Source: Streptomyces ortus
GTDB lineage: Bacteria; Actinomycetota; Actinomycetes; Streptomycetales; Streptomycetaceae
Reading direction: 5' to 3'
Assembly: GCF_026341275.1 (NCBI RefSeq)
Contig: NZ_JAIFZO010000001.1
Coordinates: forward strand, 15,910-79,909
DNA length: 64,000 bases
The position numbers were made by a program, and so were the translations under genes. How positions within the stretch are numbered: the stretch's first letter is position 1; each line of letters begins with the position of its first letter. Shown piece by piece: positions 41,823-50,940 of this stretch. The notes beneath the pieces are model-generated. The model was not told where the DNA came from and did not search any database. It saw nothing but the letters and a program-made list of their open reading frames with translations.

Positions 41823-43208
41823 TCACGCTCCGTGCCATACGGTGGTGATGTTGCAGAACTCTCGGATTCCGTGGCCGGACAGCTCACGCCCGTAGCCGGA
41901 CCGCTTGACCCCGCCGAACGGGAACGCCGGGTGGGACGCGGTCATCCCGTTGAAGAAGACCCCGCCGGCCTCCAGATCCCGTACGAAACGGTCGGTCTCG
42001 GCCTCGTCGCGGGTCCAGACGTTGGAACTCAGCCCGAACGGCGTGTCGTTGGCGATGGCCACCGCCTCGTCGAGGTCGGCGGCGCGGTAGAGCGTGGCGA
42101 CCGGGCCGAACGCTTCCTCGTGGTGGATACGCATCTCGGGCGTGATGTCGGCGAGGACGGTCGGCGGGTAGTACCAGCCGTCCCCGTCGGGCCGCTCACC
42201 GCCGCACAGCACGGTGGCGCCGCCCTCGACGGCGTCGTCGACGAGTTCCACGAGGTCGTCACGGCCCTGCTCGGTGGCGACCGGGCCGACGTCCGAGCCC
42301 TCGTCCAGCGGGTCGCCCACGGTGAGGGCCTTCATGGCCTCGGTGAAGCGTTCTGCGAAGGCGTCGAAGACATCGGTGTGGACGATGAACCGCTTGGCGG
42401 CGATGCAGGACTGGCCGTTGTTCTGCACCCGGGCGGTCACCGCCGTCTTCGCCGCCTTGTCGATGTCCGCCGACGGCATCACCACGTAGGGGTCGCTGCC
42501 GCCCAGCTCCAGGACGGTCTTCTTGACCTCGTCCCCGGCGACCGAGGCGACCGCACGGCCCGCCGGTTCGCTGCCGGTCAGGGTGGCCGCCTTGATCCGC
42601 GGGTCGCGCAGGATGTCCTCGATGGCGCCCGAACCGACGAGCAGCGTCTGGAAACAGCCCTCCGCGAAGCCCGCCCGGCGGAACAGGTCCTCCAGGTAGA
42701 GGGCGGTCTGCGGGACGTTCGAGGCGTGCTTGAGCAGACCGACGTTGCCCGCCATCAGCGCGGGCGCGGCGAAGCGGATCACCTGCCAGAGCGGGAAGTT
42801 CCAGGGCATGACGGCGAGGACGGGGCCCAGCGGGCGGTAGCGCACGAGGACGCGGGAGGCGCCGGAGTCCTCCGCGTCGTTCTTCGCGCCCTCCTCGTCG
42901 GCGAGGAGTTCCTCGGCGTGGTCGGCGTACCAGCGCATCGCCTTGGCACACTTCGCCGCCTCGGCGCGGGCCTGCTTGACGGGCTTGCCCATCTCGACGG
43001 TCATCGTCCGGCCGATCTCCGGAGCGTCGCTCTCCAGCAGGTCGGCCGCCCGGTGCATCAGCCGGGCACGCTCCTCGAACGAGGTGGTGCGGTGCGTCCG
43101 GAACGCCGCCTCCGCGGTCGCGAGGCGGTGTTCGATCTCCGCGTCACCGAGCGCGTCGTAGGTCTTCAGGGTCTCGCCCGTTGCCGGGTTCACGGTTGCG
43201 ATGGGCAT
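41823..43208 (-). CDS. Succinate-semialdehyde dehydrogenase (NADP-type aldehyde dehydrogenase)
   Basis: A 461-aa aldehyde dehydrogenase. The catalytic Cys is C268 in NNGQSCIAAKRF and the general base is E234 in LELGGSDPYV. Features typical of the YneI/GabD-like succinate-semialdehyde group are VMPWNFPLWQ and GGVKRSGYGRELSGHGIREF. ATG 43208 has AGGAGGAC upstream. It probably oxidises succinate semialdehyde in GABA catabolism; other short aldehydes are possible. Confidence 0.9.
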   Translation of the reverse strand: MPIATVNPATGETLKTYDALGDAEIEHRLATAEAAFRTHRTTSFEERARLMHRAADLLESDAPEIGRTMTVEMGKPVKQARAEAAKCAKAMRWYADHAEELLADEEGAKNDAEDSGASRVLVRYRPLGPVLAVMPWNFPLWQVIRFAAPALMAGNVGLLKHASNVPQTALYLEDLFRRAGFAEGCFQTLLVGSGAIEDILRDPRIKAATLTGSEPAGRAVASVAGDEVKKTVLELGGSDPYVVMPSADIDKAAKTAVTARVQNNGQSCIAAKRFIVHTDVFDAFAERFTEAMKALTVGDPLDEGSDVGPVATEQGRDDLVELVDDAVEGGATVLCGGERPDGDGWYYPPTVLADITPEMRIHHEEAFGPVATLYRAADLDEAVAIANDTPFGLSSNVWTRDEAETDRFVRDLEAGGVFFNGMTASHPAFPFGGVKRSGYGRELSGHGIREFCNITTVWHGA

Positions 43209-43325
43209 TGCTCTGTCCTCCTGGTGCGGTGTGTGTCGGGTACGGGCTCGTCGTGGCTGGTCGCGCGCCACGGCGGAGCCGTATGTCGCGGTGGTTCCGC
43301 GTCTCCAGGGCGCGTGCCCCTCTCG

Positions 43326-43820
43326 TCAGCGCATATGTGCGTCCAGGCGGTCCAGGAACTCGGCCTGGCCCTTGATCAGCAGCGCTCTGGCGCGGTCCGT
43401 GTCCAGCCACTCCACCCGGTCCAGCTCCGGGAACTCCCGGACCTGGCCCGAGCCGCGCGGCCACTCCATCGTGAAGGTGCCGGGGACCATGGCCGCCGGG
43501 TCGAGGTCCGCCTCGACGGCCCAGACCGTGACGATCTTGCCGTTCGTCTGGGTGACCTCGCCCAGCAGGACGGGCACGCCGTCGGGCGGTGGCAGGCCCA
43601 GTTCCTCCTGGAACTCGCGGCGCGCGGCGTCCCAGGCCGGCTCGTCGGGCTCGTACTCGCCCTTCGGCACGGTCCACGCCCCGGCGTCGCGCCGCGCGAA
43701 GAACGGGCCGCCCATGTGACCCAGCAGCACCTCGATGCCGGGATCGGTACCGCCGCCGCGGCCGGTGCGGCGGAACAGCAGGAGGCCCGCGCTGCGTTTC
43801 GCGGCGGCGGCCGGAGTCAC
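43326..43820 (-). CDS. NUDIX hydrolase coupled to DNA ligase gene
   Basis: A 164-aa Nudix protein. The Nudix box reads G-EYEPD-E-PAWDAAR-REFQEELGL, fitting GX5EX7REUXEEXGU. It starts SAGLLLFRR after MTPAAAAKR and has a WTVPKGEYEP lead-in seen in NTP-cleaning and diadenosine-type enzymes. GTG 43820 overlaps the ligase stop by four bases, so ligase and Nudix are translationally coupled, suggesting a DNA repair or nucleotide-pool role. The substrate is unknown. Confidence 0.9.
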   Translation of the reverse strand: MTPAAAAKRSAGLLLFRRTGRGGGTDPGIEVLLGHMGGPFFARRDAGAWTVPKGEYEPDEPAWDAARREFQEELGLPPPDGVPVLLGEVTQTNGKIVTVWAVEADLDPAAMVPGTFTMEWPRGSGQVREFPELDRVEWLDTDRARALLIKGQAEFLDRLDAHMR

Positions 43821-45373
43821 GAGGCGACCCCCGGGTGCGCCGCGAGCACCGTTTCGACGGTGTCCGCCTCCGCCGGTGTCTTGTCCTCGCGGTAGCGCAC
43901 GACCCGGGCGAAGCGCAGGGCTACGCCCGCCGGATAGCGGGTGGAGCGCTGCAGCCCGTCGTACGCGATCTCCACGACCAGTTCCGGGCGGACGGTCACC
44001 ACGTAGCCGCTCTCCTCGACGGGGCCGACGGCGAGTTCCCGCAGCCGCTCGGTCTGCCAGGCCAGCATCACGTCGGTGAGCCCCTTGAACGTCTTGCCCA
44101 GCATGGCGAACGAGCCGTCCGGTCTGCGGGCGCCCAGATGCAGGTTGGAGAGCTTGCCGGTGCGCCGCCCGCTGCCCCATTCGGCGGCCAGCACCACCAG
44201 GTCGAGCGTGTGGACGGGCTTCACCTTCAACCAGGAGGCCCCCCGCCGGCCCGCGCTGTAGGGGGCGTCCAGGGACTTGAGGACGACGCCCTCGTGGCCG
44301 CGCGCGAGCGTGTCGGCGGCGAACTCCTCGGCGGCGGCCCGCGTCGGCTCGTCCGTGGGATCCGGCACGAGGAGACGCCGTACCCGCATCGGCTCGGGGA
44401 CCAGCCGGGCCAGCTCCGCGTGGCGGTCGGCGAACGGCAGGTCCAGCAGATCCCGGCCGTCCACGGACAGGGCGTCGAAGAAGACGGGGGAGACCGGCAC
44501 GGCCTCGGCGGCGCTCGCCACGTCCACCCGGGAGCCCACGCGGCCCGCCGTCTCCTGGAAGGGCCGGGGCCGCCCGTTCGCGTCCAGCGCGATGACCTCG
44601 CCGTCCAGGATGCAGCGCTCGGCCTTCAGCTCCCTGGCGGCGCGCGTGATCTCGGGCAACCGGTCGGTGATGTCGTCGAGGGTGCGCGTGTAGACGCGTA
44701 CCTCGTCGCCGTCGCGGTGCACCTGGACGCGGATGCCGTCGAGCTTCTCCTCGACCACGCAGGCGCCGAGCTTGTCGAGCGCCTCGGTGACGGAGGGGGC
44801 GCTGTGGGCCAGCATCGGCAGCACGGGCCGCCCGACGGTGAGCCGGAACGCCTCCAGCGCCGGCGGACCGTCGGCCAGCAGCCGCTCGGCCACGGTCTGC
44901 AGCGAACCCGCCAGCATCACGGCCCTGCGCACATCGGCGGAGGGCGCCTCCGTCGCCAGGGCCAGGCCCTCGATCGCGACGGCGTCGAGCGCGCCCTGCC
45001 GTACCTCACCGCCGATCAGCGCCCGCAGGAAACTCTGCTCGGGCTCGGTGGCCGCGCCCATCAACTCCCCGACCAGCCGCGCCCGTTCCGCCTGCGAGCC
45101 CGCGCCGGAGACGGCACCGAGAGCGGTCAGCCGGCCGTCCACCTCCCGCACGGTCAGGCTCGGCTCTGCGGCCGGCGGGACGGCCGCGCCGAGGATCTTC
45201 CAGCCGACCCCGAGCCGCCCCTGGGGCAGCCGGCCCGCCAGATACGGGATGACGATCGGTACGTCGTCCGCCTCCGCGTCCCGGAACAGCTCCGCGAGCA
45301 GAGCGACCTTCCGGGACCGCGCCGAGGTGGCGGCGACCTCTTGGGACACGTTGGCGAGCCGGGACAGCAGCAT
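43817..45373 (-). CDS. ATP-dependent DNA ligase (LigB-like)
   Basis: A 518-aa ATP-dependent ligase. The adenylated lysine is K210 in VVEEKLDGIRVQVH; further nucleotidyltransferase motifs are ILDGEVIALD, FFDALSVDG, EGVVLKSLD and WLKVKPVH. An N-terminal DNA-binding domain of about 200 residues precedes them. Length and layout match mycobacterial LigB rather than LigC or LigD. It is an accessory repair ligase besides NAD-dependent LigA, and shares an operon with the Nudix gene. Confidence 0.92.
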   Translation of the reverse strand: MLLSRLANVSQEVAATSARSRKVALLAELFRDAEADDVPIVIPYLAGRLPQGRLGVGWKILGAAVPPAAEPSLTVREVDGRLTALGAVSGAGSQAERARLVGELMGAATEPEQSFLRALIGGEVRQGALDAVAIEGLALATEAPSADVRRAVMLAGSLQTVAERLLADGPPALEAFRLTVGRPVLPMLAHSAPSVTEALDKLGACVVEEKLDGIRVQVHRDGDEVRVYTRTLDDITDRLPEITRAARELKAERCILDGEVIALDANGRPRPFQETAGRVGSRVDVASAAEAVPVSPVFFDALSVDGRDLLDLPFADRHAELARLVPEPMRVRRLLVPDPTDEPTRAAAEEFAADTLARGHEGVVLKSLDAPYSAGRRGASWLKVKPVHTLDLVVLAAEWGSGRRTGKLSNLHLGARRPDGSFAMLGKTFKGLTDVMLAWQTERLRELAVGPVEESGYVVTVRPELVVEIAYDGLQRSTRYPAGVALRFARVVRYREDKTPAEADTVETVLAAHPGVAS

Positions 45374-45467
45374 GAAGTCATGGTGCTACGGAGAAGCCCC
45401 CTCTACACCTGGGCGGGCGGACCCACGGGCCCGGACGGGGTCGTACCGCCCGGCCAGGACGGGTGCC

Positions 45468-46406
45468 TCAGCGCACCGCCACCGCCGCGTCCAGGTCCGC
45501 GAACAGCAGGTCGCCGTTGATCGTGGCGCCTGCCCGGTAGCCGCCGCTCGCCGCGTTCACGACCTGCTCGCCGAAGCCGATCGCGTTGCCCGCGGCCCAG
45601 ACGCCGGGCACGCTGGTCAGGCCCGTGGGGTCGACCACGGCGTACGAGCCGAACGGGGTCTCCTGGAGTGCGGCGCCCAGCTGTTCCAGCAGGCCGGTGC
45701 GGGGGACCGCCCGGGGCGCGACGAACAGCACCGAGCGCTCGTGGGCCGTGCCGTCCGCCAGCCGGACCGCGGTGAGCCGGTCGTCGACGACGTCGAGCCC
45801 CGCGACCTCACCGGGCACCACGGCGACCCCGGCCGCCGCGAGCCTGCGCAGATCCTCGTCCGACAGCTCCGCCTCCGCGACCGTGTGCAGGAACAGGGTC
45901 ACGTCCTTGGACCACTGGGAGACCATCAGTGCCTGGTGTACGGCCATCGGGGTCGTGGCCAGCACGCCGAAGGCCTGGTCACGCACCTCCCAGCCGTGGC
46001 AGTACGGACAGTGCAGGACGTCCCGGCCGAAGCGTTCGGCGACCCCCGGCACGGACGGCAGCTCGTCCGCGAGGCCGGTGGCGACGACCAGCCGGCGCCC
46101 GTGCACCCGGCGCCCGCCGCCGAGCGTCACGTCGAACTCGCCGTCCGCGTCCCGCGCCACGTCCACCGCGAGGTCCCGGACGAGCTCGACGCCGTACCGC
46201 GCGATCTCCTCGCGTCCCACGGCCAGGAACTCGGCCGGTGACATGCCGTCCCGGGACAGATAGCCCTGCATGTGGGCGGCCGGCGCGTTGCGCGGATCGC
46301 CCCCGTCGATCACGAGCACACTCCGGCGTGCGCGCCCCAGGACGAGCGCCGCGGACAGCCCGGCCGCGCCCCCGCCGACGACGATCACTTCGTACGTATC
46401 GGTCAT
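45468..46406 (-). CDS. FAD/NAD(P) oxidoreductase of thioredoxin-reductase type
   Basis: A 312-aa flavoprotein with FAD-binding GGGAAG (11-16), a dithiol CPYCHG with C133 and C136, and a C-terminal FAD motif GVWAAGNAIG. CPYC instead of the CATC of TrxB, and a weak NADPH motif (FGVLATTP), put it in the ferredoxin/thioredoxin reductase-like group often linked to natural-product or stress genes. ATG 46406. It is divergent from an XRE-cupin regulator with overlapping promoters. Confidence 0.87.
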   Translation of the reverse strand: MTDTYEVIVVGGGAAGLSAALVLGRARRSVLVIDGGDPRNAPAAHMQGYLSRDGMSPAEFLAVGREEIARYGVELVRDLAVDVARDADGEFDVTLGGGRRVHGRRLVVATGLADELPSVPGVAERFGRDVLHCPYCHGWEVRDQAFGVLATTPMAVHQALMVSQWSKDVTLFLHTVAEAELSDEDLRRLAAAGVAVVPGEVAGLDVVDDRLTAVRLADGTAHERSVLFVAPRAVPRTGLLEQLGAALQETPFGSYAVVDPTGLTSVPGVWAAGNAIGFGEQVVNAASGGYRAGATINGDLLFADLDAAVAVR

Positions 46407-46447
46407 GGTGACCACCTCCACCGACAAGGTCGCCCCACGGTGGCCGT

Positions 46448-46477
46448 ATTGACAAATGGCTTTGCCGAAACTGCAAT
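46448..46477. promoter_or_regulatory. Overlapping face-to-face divergent promoters
   Basis: Plus strand: TTGACA (46449-46454), 17-base spacer, TGCAAT (46472-46477). Minus strand: TTGCAG (46476-46471), 17-base spacer, GTCAAT (46453-46448). Each -35 coincides with the other's -10, so the promoters exclude one another. TTGC-CGAAACT-GCAA (46462-46476) is an inverted repeat in the same stretch, a possible operator for the XRE-cupin regulator. Confidence 0.65.
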
Positions 46478-46505
46478 AAGGGCATGAACGAGCACAGGGG
46501 CAGTG

Positions 46506-47168
46506 ATGCGTGAGCACAGGGGCCATGAGGACCACGACGAGCCCGGGGAGTCGGGGGAGTCGGGTGAGCCGGGCGACCGTGACACCGAGGGCGTCCTCGC
46601 GGAGGTCGGGCCCCGGCTGCGCCGCGTCCGCAAGGAGCGCGGTGCCACCCTCGCGGGTCTGTCCACCGCCACCGGTATCTCCGTGAGCACCCTCTCCCGC
46701 CTGGAGTCCGGCCTGCGCAAGCCCAGCCTGGAACTGCTGCTGCCCATCGCGCGGGCCCACCAGGTGCCGCTCGACGAACTGGTCGGGGCGCCGCAGGTCG
46801 GCGACCCGCGCGTCCGGGCGGCGAAGCCGATCGTCATGCACGGTCGTACGCACTGGCCGCTGACTCGGCAGCCCGGCGGCCTGCAGGCCTACAAGGTGCT
46901 GGAGCCGAAGCGCAAGGACGAGCCGGAGCCGCGTACGCACGAGGGCTACGAATGGCTCTATGTGCTCTCCGGGCGGCTGCGGCTCGTGCTCGGGGAGCAC
47001 GACGTCGTGCTGGGGGCGGGGGAGGCCGCCGAGTTCGACACGCGTGTGCCGCACTGGTTCGGCTCGACGGGGGAGGGGCCGGTCGAGTTCCTCAGCCTCT
47101 TCGGGCGGCAGGGGGAGCGGATGCATGTGCGGGCGCGGCCGAAGCGGGGTGGGGGGCAGGAGGGGTGA
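46506..47168 (+). CDS. XRE-family regulator with C-terminal cupin domain
   Basis: A 220-aa regulator: an acidic Gly/Glu/Asp-rich leader (about 1-28), HTH_3 at about 30-90 (RLRRVRKERGATLAGLSTATG, SVSTLSRLESGLRKPSLE) and a cupin (EGYEWLYVLSGRLRLVLGEHD, EFDTRVPHWFG). ATG 46506 is preceded by AGGGG; GTG 46503 is possible. It probably senses a small molecule and controls the divergent flavoprotein gene at 46406 through the shared promoter region. Confidence 0.9.
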   Translation: MREHRGHEDHDEPGESGESGEPGDRDTEGVLAEVGPRLRRVRKERGATLAGLSTATGISVSTLSRLESGLRKPSLELLLPIARAHQVPLDELVGAPQVGDPRVRAAKPIVMHGRTHWPLTRQPGGLQAYKVLEPKRKDEPEPRTHEGYEWLYVLSGRLRLVLGEHDVVLGAGEAAEFDTRVPHWFGSTGEGPVEFLSLFGRQGERMHVRARPKRGGGQEG

Positions 47169-47182
47169 CCCGCTTACGTCGG

Positions 47183-47280
47183 TTGCGCAGTTCCTCGCGC
47201 CCCTTGGGGGTGTGTGGGTGCTGTGGGCCTGGAGGTGTGGGGCCCAGTTGGTGTCAGCGTGCGCGGTTCCTCGCGCCCCT
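47183..47280 (-). repeat. Two minus-oriented GC-rich repeat copies
   Basis: Copies at 47183-47204 and 47260-47280 carry the variant GTTCCTCGCGCCCC, as in half of the units at 41413. They lie between the regulator's stop and the quinone oxidoreductase promoter. The rest of 47169-47404 shows no coding signal. Confidence 0.7.
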
Positions 47281-47404
47281 GGGACTGCCGGGGCGCTCCC
47301 GGGATGAGGGAGCCCCAGCTGTTCCCTGGAGGGCAAGCGACCGCTTAGTATGCGGTTGACCCCGAGGTGCGAACAGAACAGACACAGTCCCGTGGAGGGC
47401 CCGC

Positions 47405-48406
47405 ATGCAGGCATGGCAAGTGCACGAGAACGGTGAGCCCGGCGAGGTGATGCGGCTCGCGGAGGTGGAGCGGCCCGTCCCCGGTGACGGCCAGGTCCTG
47501 CTCAAGGTGCGCGCGGCGAACATCAACTTCCCGGACGCCCTGATGTGCCGCGGGCAGTACCAGGTCAGGCCGCCCATGCCGTTCACGCCCGGGGTGGAGA
47601 TCTGCGGCGAGACCGAGGACGGCCGGCGGGTCATGGCCAACCCGGCGTTGCCGTACGGCGGCTTCGCCGAGTACGCCGTCGCGGACGCCGCCGCCCTGCT
47701 GCCCGCGCCCGAGGCGCTGGACGACGCCGAGGCCGCCGCGCTGCACATCGGCTACCAGACGGGCTGGTTCGGCCTGCACCGGCGGGCCCGGCTCGAAGCC
47801 GGCGAGACGCTGCTCGTGCACGCTGCCGCAGGAGGGGTCGGCAGCGCGGCGGTGCAGCTCGGGAAGGCGGCGGGGGCGACCGTCATCGGCGTCGTGGGCG
47901 GCGCGGACAAGGCCGCCGTCGCCCGCGAGCTGGGCTGCGATCTCGTCGTGGACCGGCGCGCCGAGGACGTCGTCGCCACCGTCAAGGCAGCCACCGGCGG
48001 CCGGGGCGCCGACGTGATCTACGACCCCGTCGGCGGGGACGCCTACACGCAGTCCGCCAAGCTGGTCGCCTTCGAGGGCCGCATCGTGGTCGTCGGCTTC
48101 GCGAGCGGCACGATCCCCAGCCCGGCGCTCAACCACGCCCTGGTGAAGAACTACTCGATCCTCGGCCTGCACTGGGGCCTCTACAACACCAAGGACCCGA
48201 AGCTGGTGCTGCGCTGCCACGAGCAGCTCACCGAACTGGCCGCCCGCGGGGCGATCCGGCCGCTGGTCAGCGAGCGCGTCTCCCTGGCCGGTGCCGCCGA
48301 CGCCGTCCAGCGGGTCGCCGACGGCGTCACCACGGGCCGCGTCGCCGTGCTGCCCGCCCTCGGGACCACCCCCGAGGGCACGAGTGAGAACGGAGCCGTG
48401 GCATGA
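47405..48406 (+). CDS. NADPH:quinone oxidoreductase family (MDR) protein
   Basis: A 333-aa zinc-free medium-chain dehydrogenase/reductase. It starts MQAWQVHENGEPGEVMRLAEVERP and has the nucleotide-binding motif AAAGGVGSAAVQLGKAAGA, here as landmarks near residue 140-158. GGAGGG precedes ATG 47405. It heads an operon with two acyl-CoA dehydrogenases (ATGA overlaps), so it may reduce an enoyl or quinone intermediate of the same degradative route; the substrate is not known. Confidence 0.9.
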   Translation: MQAWQVHENGEPGEVMRLAEVERPVPGDGQVLLKVRAANINFPDALMCRGQYQVRPPMPFTPGVEICGETEDGRRVMANPALPYGGFAEYAVADAAALLPAPEALDDAEAAALHIGYQTGWFGLHRRARLEAGETLLVHAAAGGVGSAAVQLGKAAGATVIGVVGGADKAAVARELGCDLVVDRRAEDVVATVKAATGGRGADVIYDPVGGDAYTQSAKLVAFEGRIVVVGFASGTIPSPALNHALVKNYSILGLHWGLYNTKDPKLVLRCHEQLTELAARGAIRPLVSERVSLAGAADAVQRVADGVTTGRVAVLPALGTTPEGTSENGAVA

Positions 48407-49611
48407 CGGACACCACGAACGGGGGCGGAGTGGTCGACGCGTCCGAACTGCGCCTCCGCACCGAGGAGTTGCTGGCCGCGTACCCGGTCGCCACGACGGA
48501 CCGGGTGGACTTCCTCAAGGCCCGCTTCGACGCCGGGCTCGCCTGGGTGCACTATCCGGAAGGTCTCGGCGGCCTCGGCGCGCCGCGCTCCCTCCAGGCC
48601 GTCGTCGACACCGAACTGGAGGCCGCGGGCGCTCCCGACAACGACCCGCGGCGCATCGGCATCGGCCTCGGCATGGCCGCGCCGACGGTCCTCGGCTTCG
48701 GCACCGAGGAGCAGAAGAACCGCTTCCTGCGGCCCCTGTGGGTCGGCGAGGAGGTCTGGTGCCAGCTGTTCAGCGAGCCCGGCGCGGGCTCCGACCTGGC
48801 GGCCCTCGGCACGCGCGCGGTCCGGGACGGCGACAGCTGGGTGGTCAACGGGCAGAAGGTGTGGACGTCCAGCGCCCACCTCGCGCGCTGGGCCATCCTC
48901 ATCGCCCGCACCGACCCGGACGTCCCCAAGCACCGCGGCATCACCTACTTCGTCTGTGACATGACCGACCCCGGTGTCGAGGTGCGGCCACTGCGCCAGA
49001 TCACCGGCGAGGCCGAGTTCAACGAGGTCTTCCTCACCGACGTCCGTATCCCCGACGCACACCGTCTCGGCGAGGTCGGCGACGGCTGGCGGGTCGCGCA
49101 GACCACCCTCATGAACGAGCGGGTCTCCATCGGCGGCATGCGCATCCCGCGTGAGGGCGGGATGATCGGTCCGGTCTCCAGGACCTGGCGCGAACGCCCC
49201 GACCTGCGCACCCACGACCTCCACCAGCGCCTGCTGAAGCTGTGGGTCGAGGCCGAGGTGGCCCGGCTCACCGGCGAACGCCTGCGCCAGCAGATGGTCG
49301 CGGGACAGCCGGGCCCCGAGGGCTCCGGCATGAAACTCGCGTTCGCCCGCCTCAACCAGGAGATCAGCGGCCTGGAGGTCGAACTCCTCGGCGAGGAGGG
49401 CCTGCTGTACGAGGACTGGACGATGCGCAGGCCCGACAAGGTCGACTTCACCGGCCGTGACGCCGGCTACCGCTATCTGCGCTCCAAGGGCAACAGCATC
49501 GAGGGCGGGACCAGCGAGGTCCTGCTGAACATCGTCGCCGAACGTGTGCTGGGGCTGCCCTCCGAGCCGCGCACCGACAAGGACGTCGCCTGGAAGGACT
49601 TGGCCCGATGA
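48403..49611 (+). CDS. Acyl-CoA dehydrogenase, catalytic partner
   Basis: A 402-aa acyl-CoA dehydrogenase with CQLFSEPGAGSDLAAL, VNGQKVWTSSAHLARW and the C-terminal IEGGTSEVLLNIVAERVLGLP, whose Glu is at the catalytic base position. ATG overlaps the upstream stop and its own stop overlaps the next gene, so all three are co-translated. Paired with the following subunit it may form an alpha2beta2 enzyme like the sterol-side-chain FadE pairs. Confidence 0.92.
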   Translation: MTDTTNGGGVVDASELRLRTEELLAAYPVATTDRVDFLKARFDAGLAWVHYPEGLGGLGAPRSLQAVVDTELEAAGAPDNDPRRIGIGLGMAAPTVLGFGTEEQKNRFLRPLWVGEEVWCQLFSEPGAGSDLAALGTRAVRDGDSWVVNGQKVWTSSAHLARWAILIARTDPDVPKHRGITYFVCDMTDPGVEVRPLRQITGEAEFNEVFLTDVRIPDAHRLGEVGDGWRVAQTTLMNERVSIGGMRIPREGGMIGPVSRTWRERPDLRTHDLHQRLLKLWVEAEVARLTGERLRQQMVAGQPGPEGSGMKLAFARLNQEISGLEVELLGEEGLLYEDWTMRRPDKVDFTGRDAGYRYLRSKGNSIEGGTSEVLLNIVAERVLGLPSEPRTDKDVAWKDLAR

Positions 49612-50717
49612 AGGCGCAGACCACGCAGCGCGCGGAACCCGACCTGTTGTACTCGGAGGAGGAAGAGGCGCTGCGCGCCGCCGTCCGCGACCTGCTCGCC
49701 GACCACTGCGATCCGGCGGCCGTGATCGCCCGTACGGAGTCCGGCGCGCCGCACGACCGCGAGACGTGGAAGGCCCTCGCCGAGGGCATGGGCCTCGTGG
49801 GTCTGCTGGTGCCCGAGGCGCTGGGCGGCCAGGGCGCCACGCACCGCGAAGCCGCAGTCGTCCTGGAGGAGCTGGGCCGCGCGGTCGCTCCCGTGCCGTA
49901 CCTGACCAGCGCGGTCGTCGCCACCGAGGCGCTGCTGGCCTGCGACGCCGGCGATCTCCTGGCCGAGCTGGCGTCCGGCCGCCGTATCGGCGCCCTGGCC
50001 GTCGCCCTGAACACCGCGCCCGGCGGCGCCCACCGGAGCGTACGGATCGAGAACGGGCTGCTGCGCGGAGAGTTGACCGGCATCGCGGACGCCGTCGCCG
50101 CCGATGTGCTGCTCGTTCCCGCCGAGGACGGCGGCCTGTACGCGGTCGACGCGGACGCCGTGAGCGTCACCGCGCAGGTGTCCCTCGACCTGACCCGGCC
50201 GGTCGCGAAGGTCGTCCTGGACGGAGTGGCCGCCCGCCGGATCGGCGAGGCCGCCCCCGCCGTACGGCGTGCCCTGCGGGCCGGTGCCGGACTGCTCGCC
50301 TCCGAGCAACTCGGCCTCGCCGACTGGTCGTTGACGGAGACGGTCCGCTATCTGAAGGAGCGCAAGCAGTTCAACCGCCCGGTCGGCGGCTTCCAGGCGC
50401 TCAAGCACCGGCTCGCCCAGCTCTGGCTGGAGACCGTCCACACCCGCGCCGCGGCACGCAACGCGGCCGACGCGCTGGCCGGTGCGAGCGCGGACGCGGA
50501 CGTGGACGTGGCGGTGGCCCTCGCCCAGGCGTACGCGGCGCCGGTCGCCGTGCATGCCGCCGAGGAGGCGCTCCAGTTGCACGCCGGAATCGGTATGACC
50601 TGGGAGCACCCGGTGCACCTCTACCTGAAGAGGGCCAAGGCCGACTCGATCGCGTACGGCACGGCGGGCAGCCACCGCCAGGCACTGGCCGAACTGGTGG
50701 ACCTCCAGGCTCCCTGA
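49608..50717 (+). CDS. Acyl-CoA dehydrogenase, non-catalytic-type partner
   Basis: A 369-aa acyl-CoA dehydrogenase homologue. N-terminal and middle domains are recognisable (YSEEEEALRAAVRDLLADH, LKERKQFNRPVGGFQALKHRLAQ), and HAGIGMTWEHPVHLYLKRAKAD resembles the substrate-loop region. The expected EG(G)TSE segment is replaced by YGTAGSHRQ, so the usual catalytic Glu is missing. Such subunits in mycobacterial FadE heterotetramers share one active site with a competent partner, here the gene directly upstream. Confidence 0.9.
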   Translation: MKAQTTQRAEPDLLYSEEEEALRAAVRDLLADHCDPAAVIARTESGAPHDRETWKALAEGMGLVGLLVPEALGGQGATHREAAVVLEELGRAVAPVPYLTSAVVATEALLACDAGDLLAELASGRRIGALAVALNTAPGGAHRSVRIENGLLRGELTGIADAVAADVLLVPAEDGGLYAVDADAVSVTAQVSLDLTRPVAKVVLDGVAARRIGEAAPAVRRALRAGAGLLASEQLGLADWSLTETVRYLKERKQFNRPVGGFQALKHRLAQLWLETVHTRAAARNAADALAGASADADVDVAVALAQAYAAPVAVHAAEEALQLHAGIGMTWEHPVHLYLKRAKADSIAYGTAGSHRQALAELVDLQAP

Positions 50718-50782
50718 CCGGCTCACCGACCCACCGTTCCACCGACCGGCTCACCGACCGACCGGCTCACCGGCTCACCGAC
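50716..50782 (+). repeat. Short tandem repeat after acyl-CoA dehydrogenase operon
   Basis: GACCGGCTCACCGAC occurs at 50716 and 50744, with further overlapping partial copies from 50760 to 50782. It starts in the stop codon of the preceding gene. Function is unknown; the remainder of the gap to 50940 shows only a ribosome binding site. Confidence 0.7.
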
Positions 50783-50940
50783 CCACGGGTGGGCCGGTGA
50801 AGTGAACGCGCCACGTCAGTCCGGCCAACTCCCCGCACGACCCTGCTCCTTGGGCATGTCCACGCCGCATACTCTCCCCAGTCCCGGCTTCCCGGCCGGG
50901 GCGGACCACGGCTTCGTACGGCATGCCCAGGGAGGCAGAC

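Noticed and set aside
41589..43895. 768-codon plus-strand frame opposite the aldehyde dehydrogenase gene
   Set aside because: Antisense shadow of an enzyme with complete catalytic motifs.
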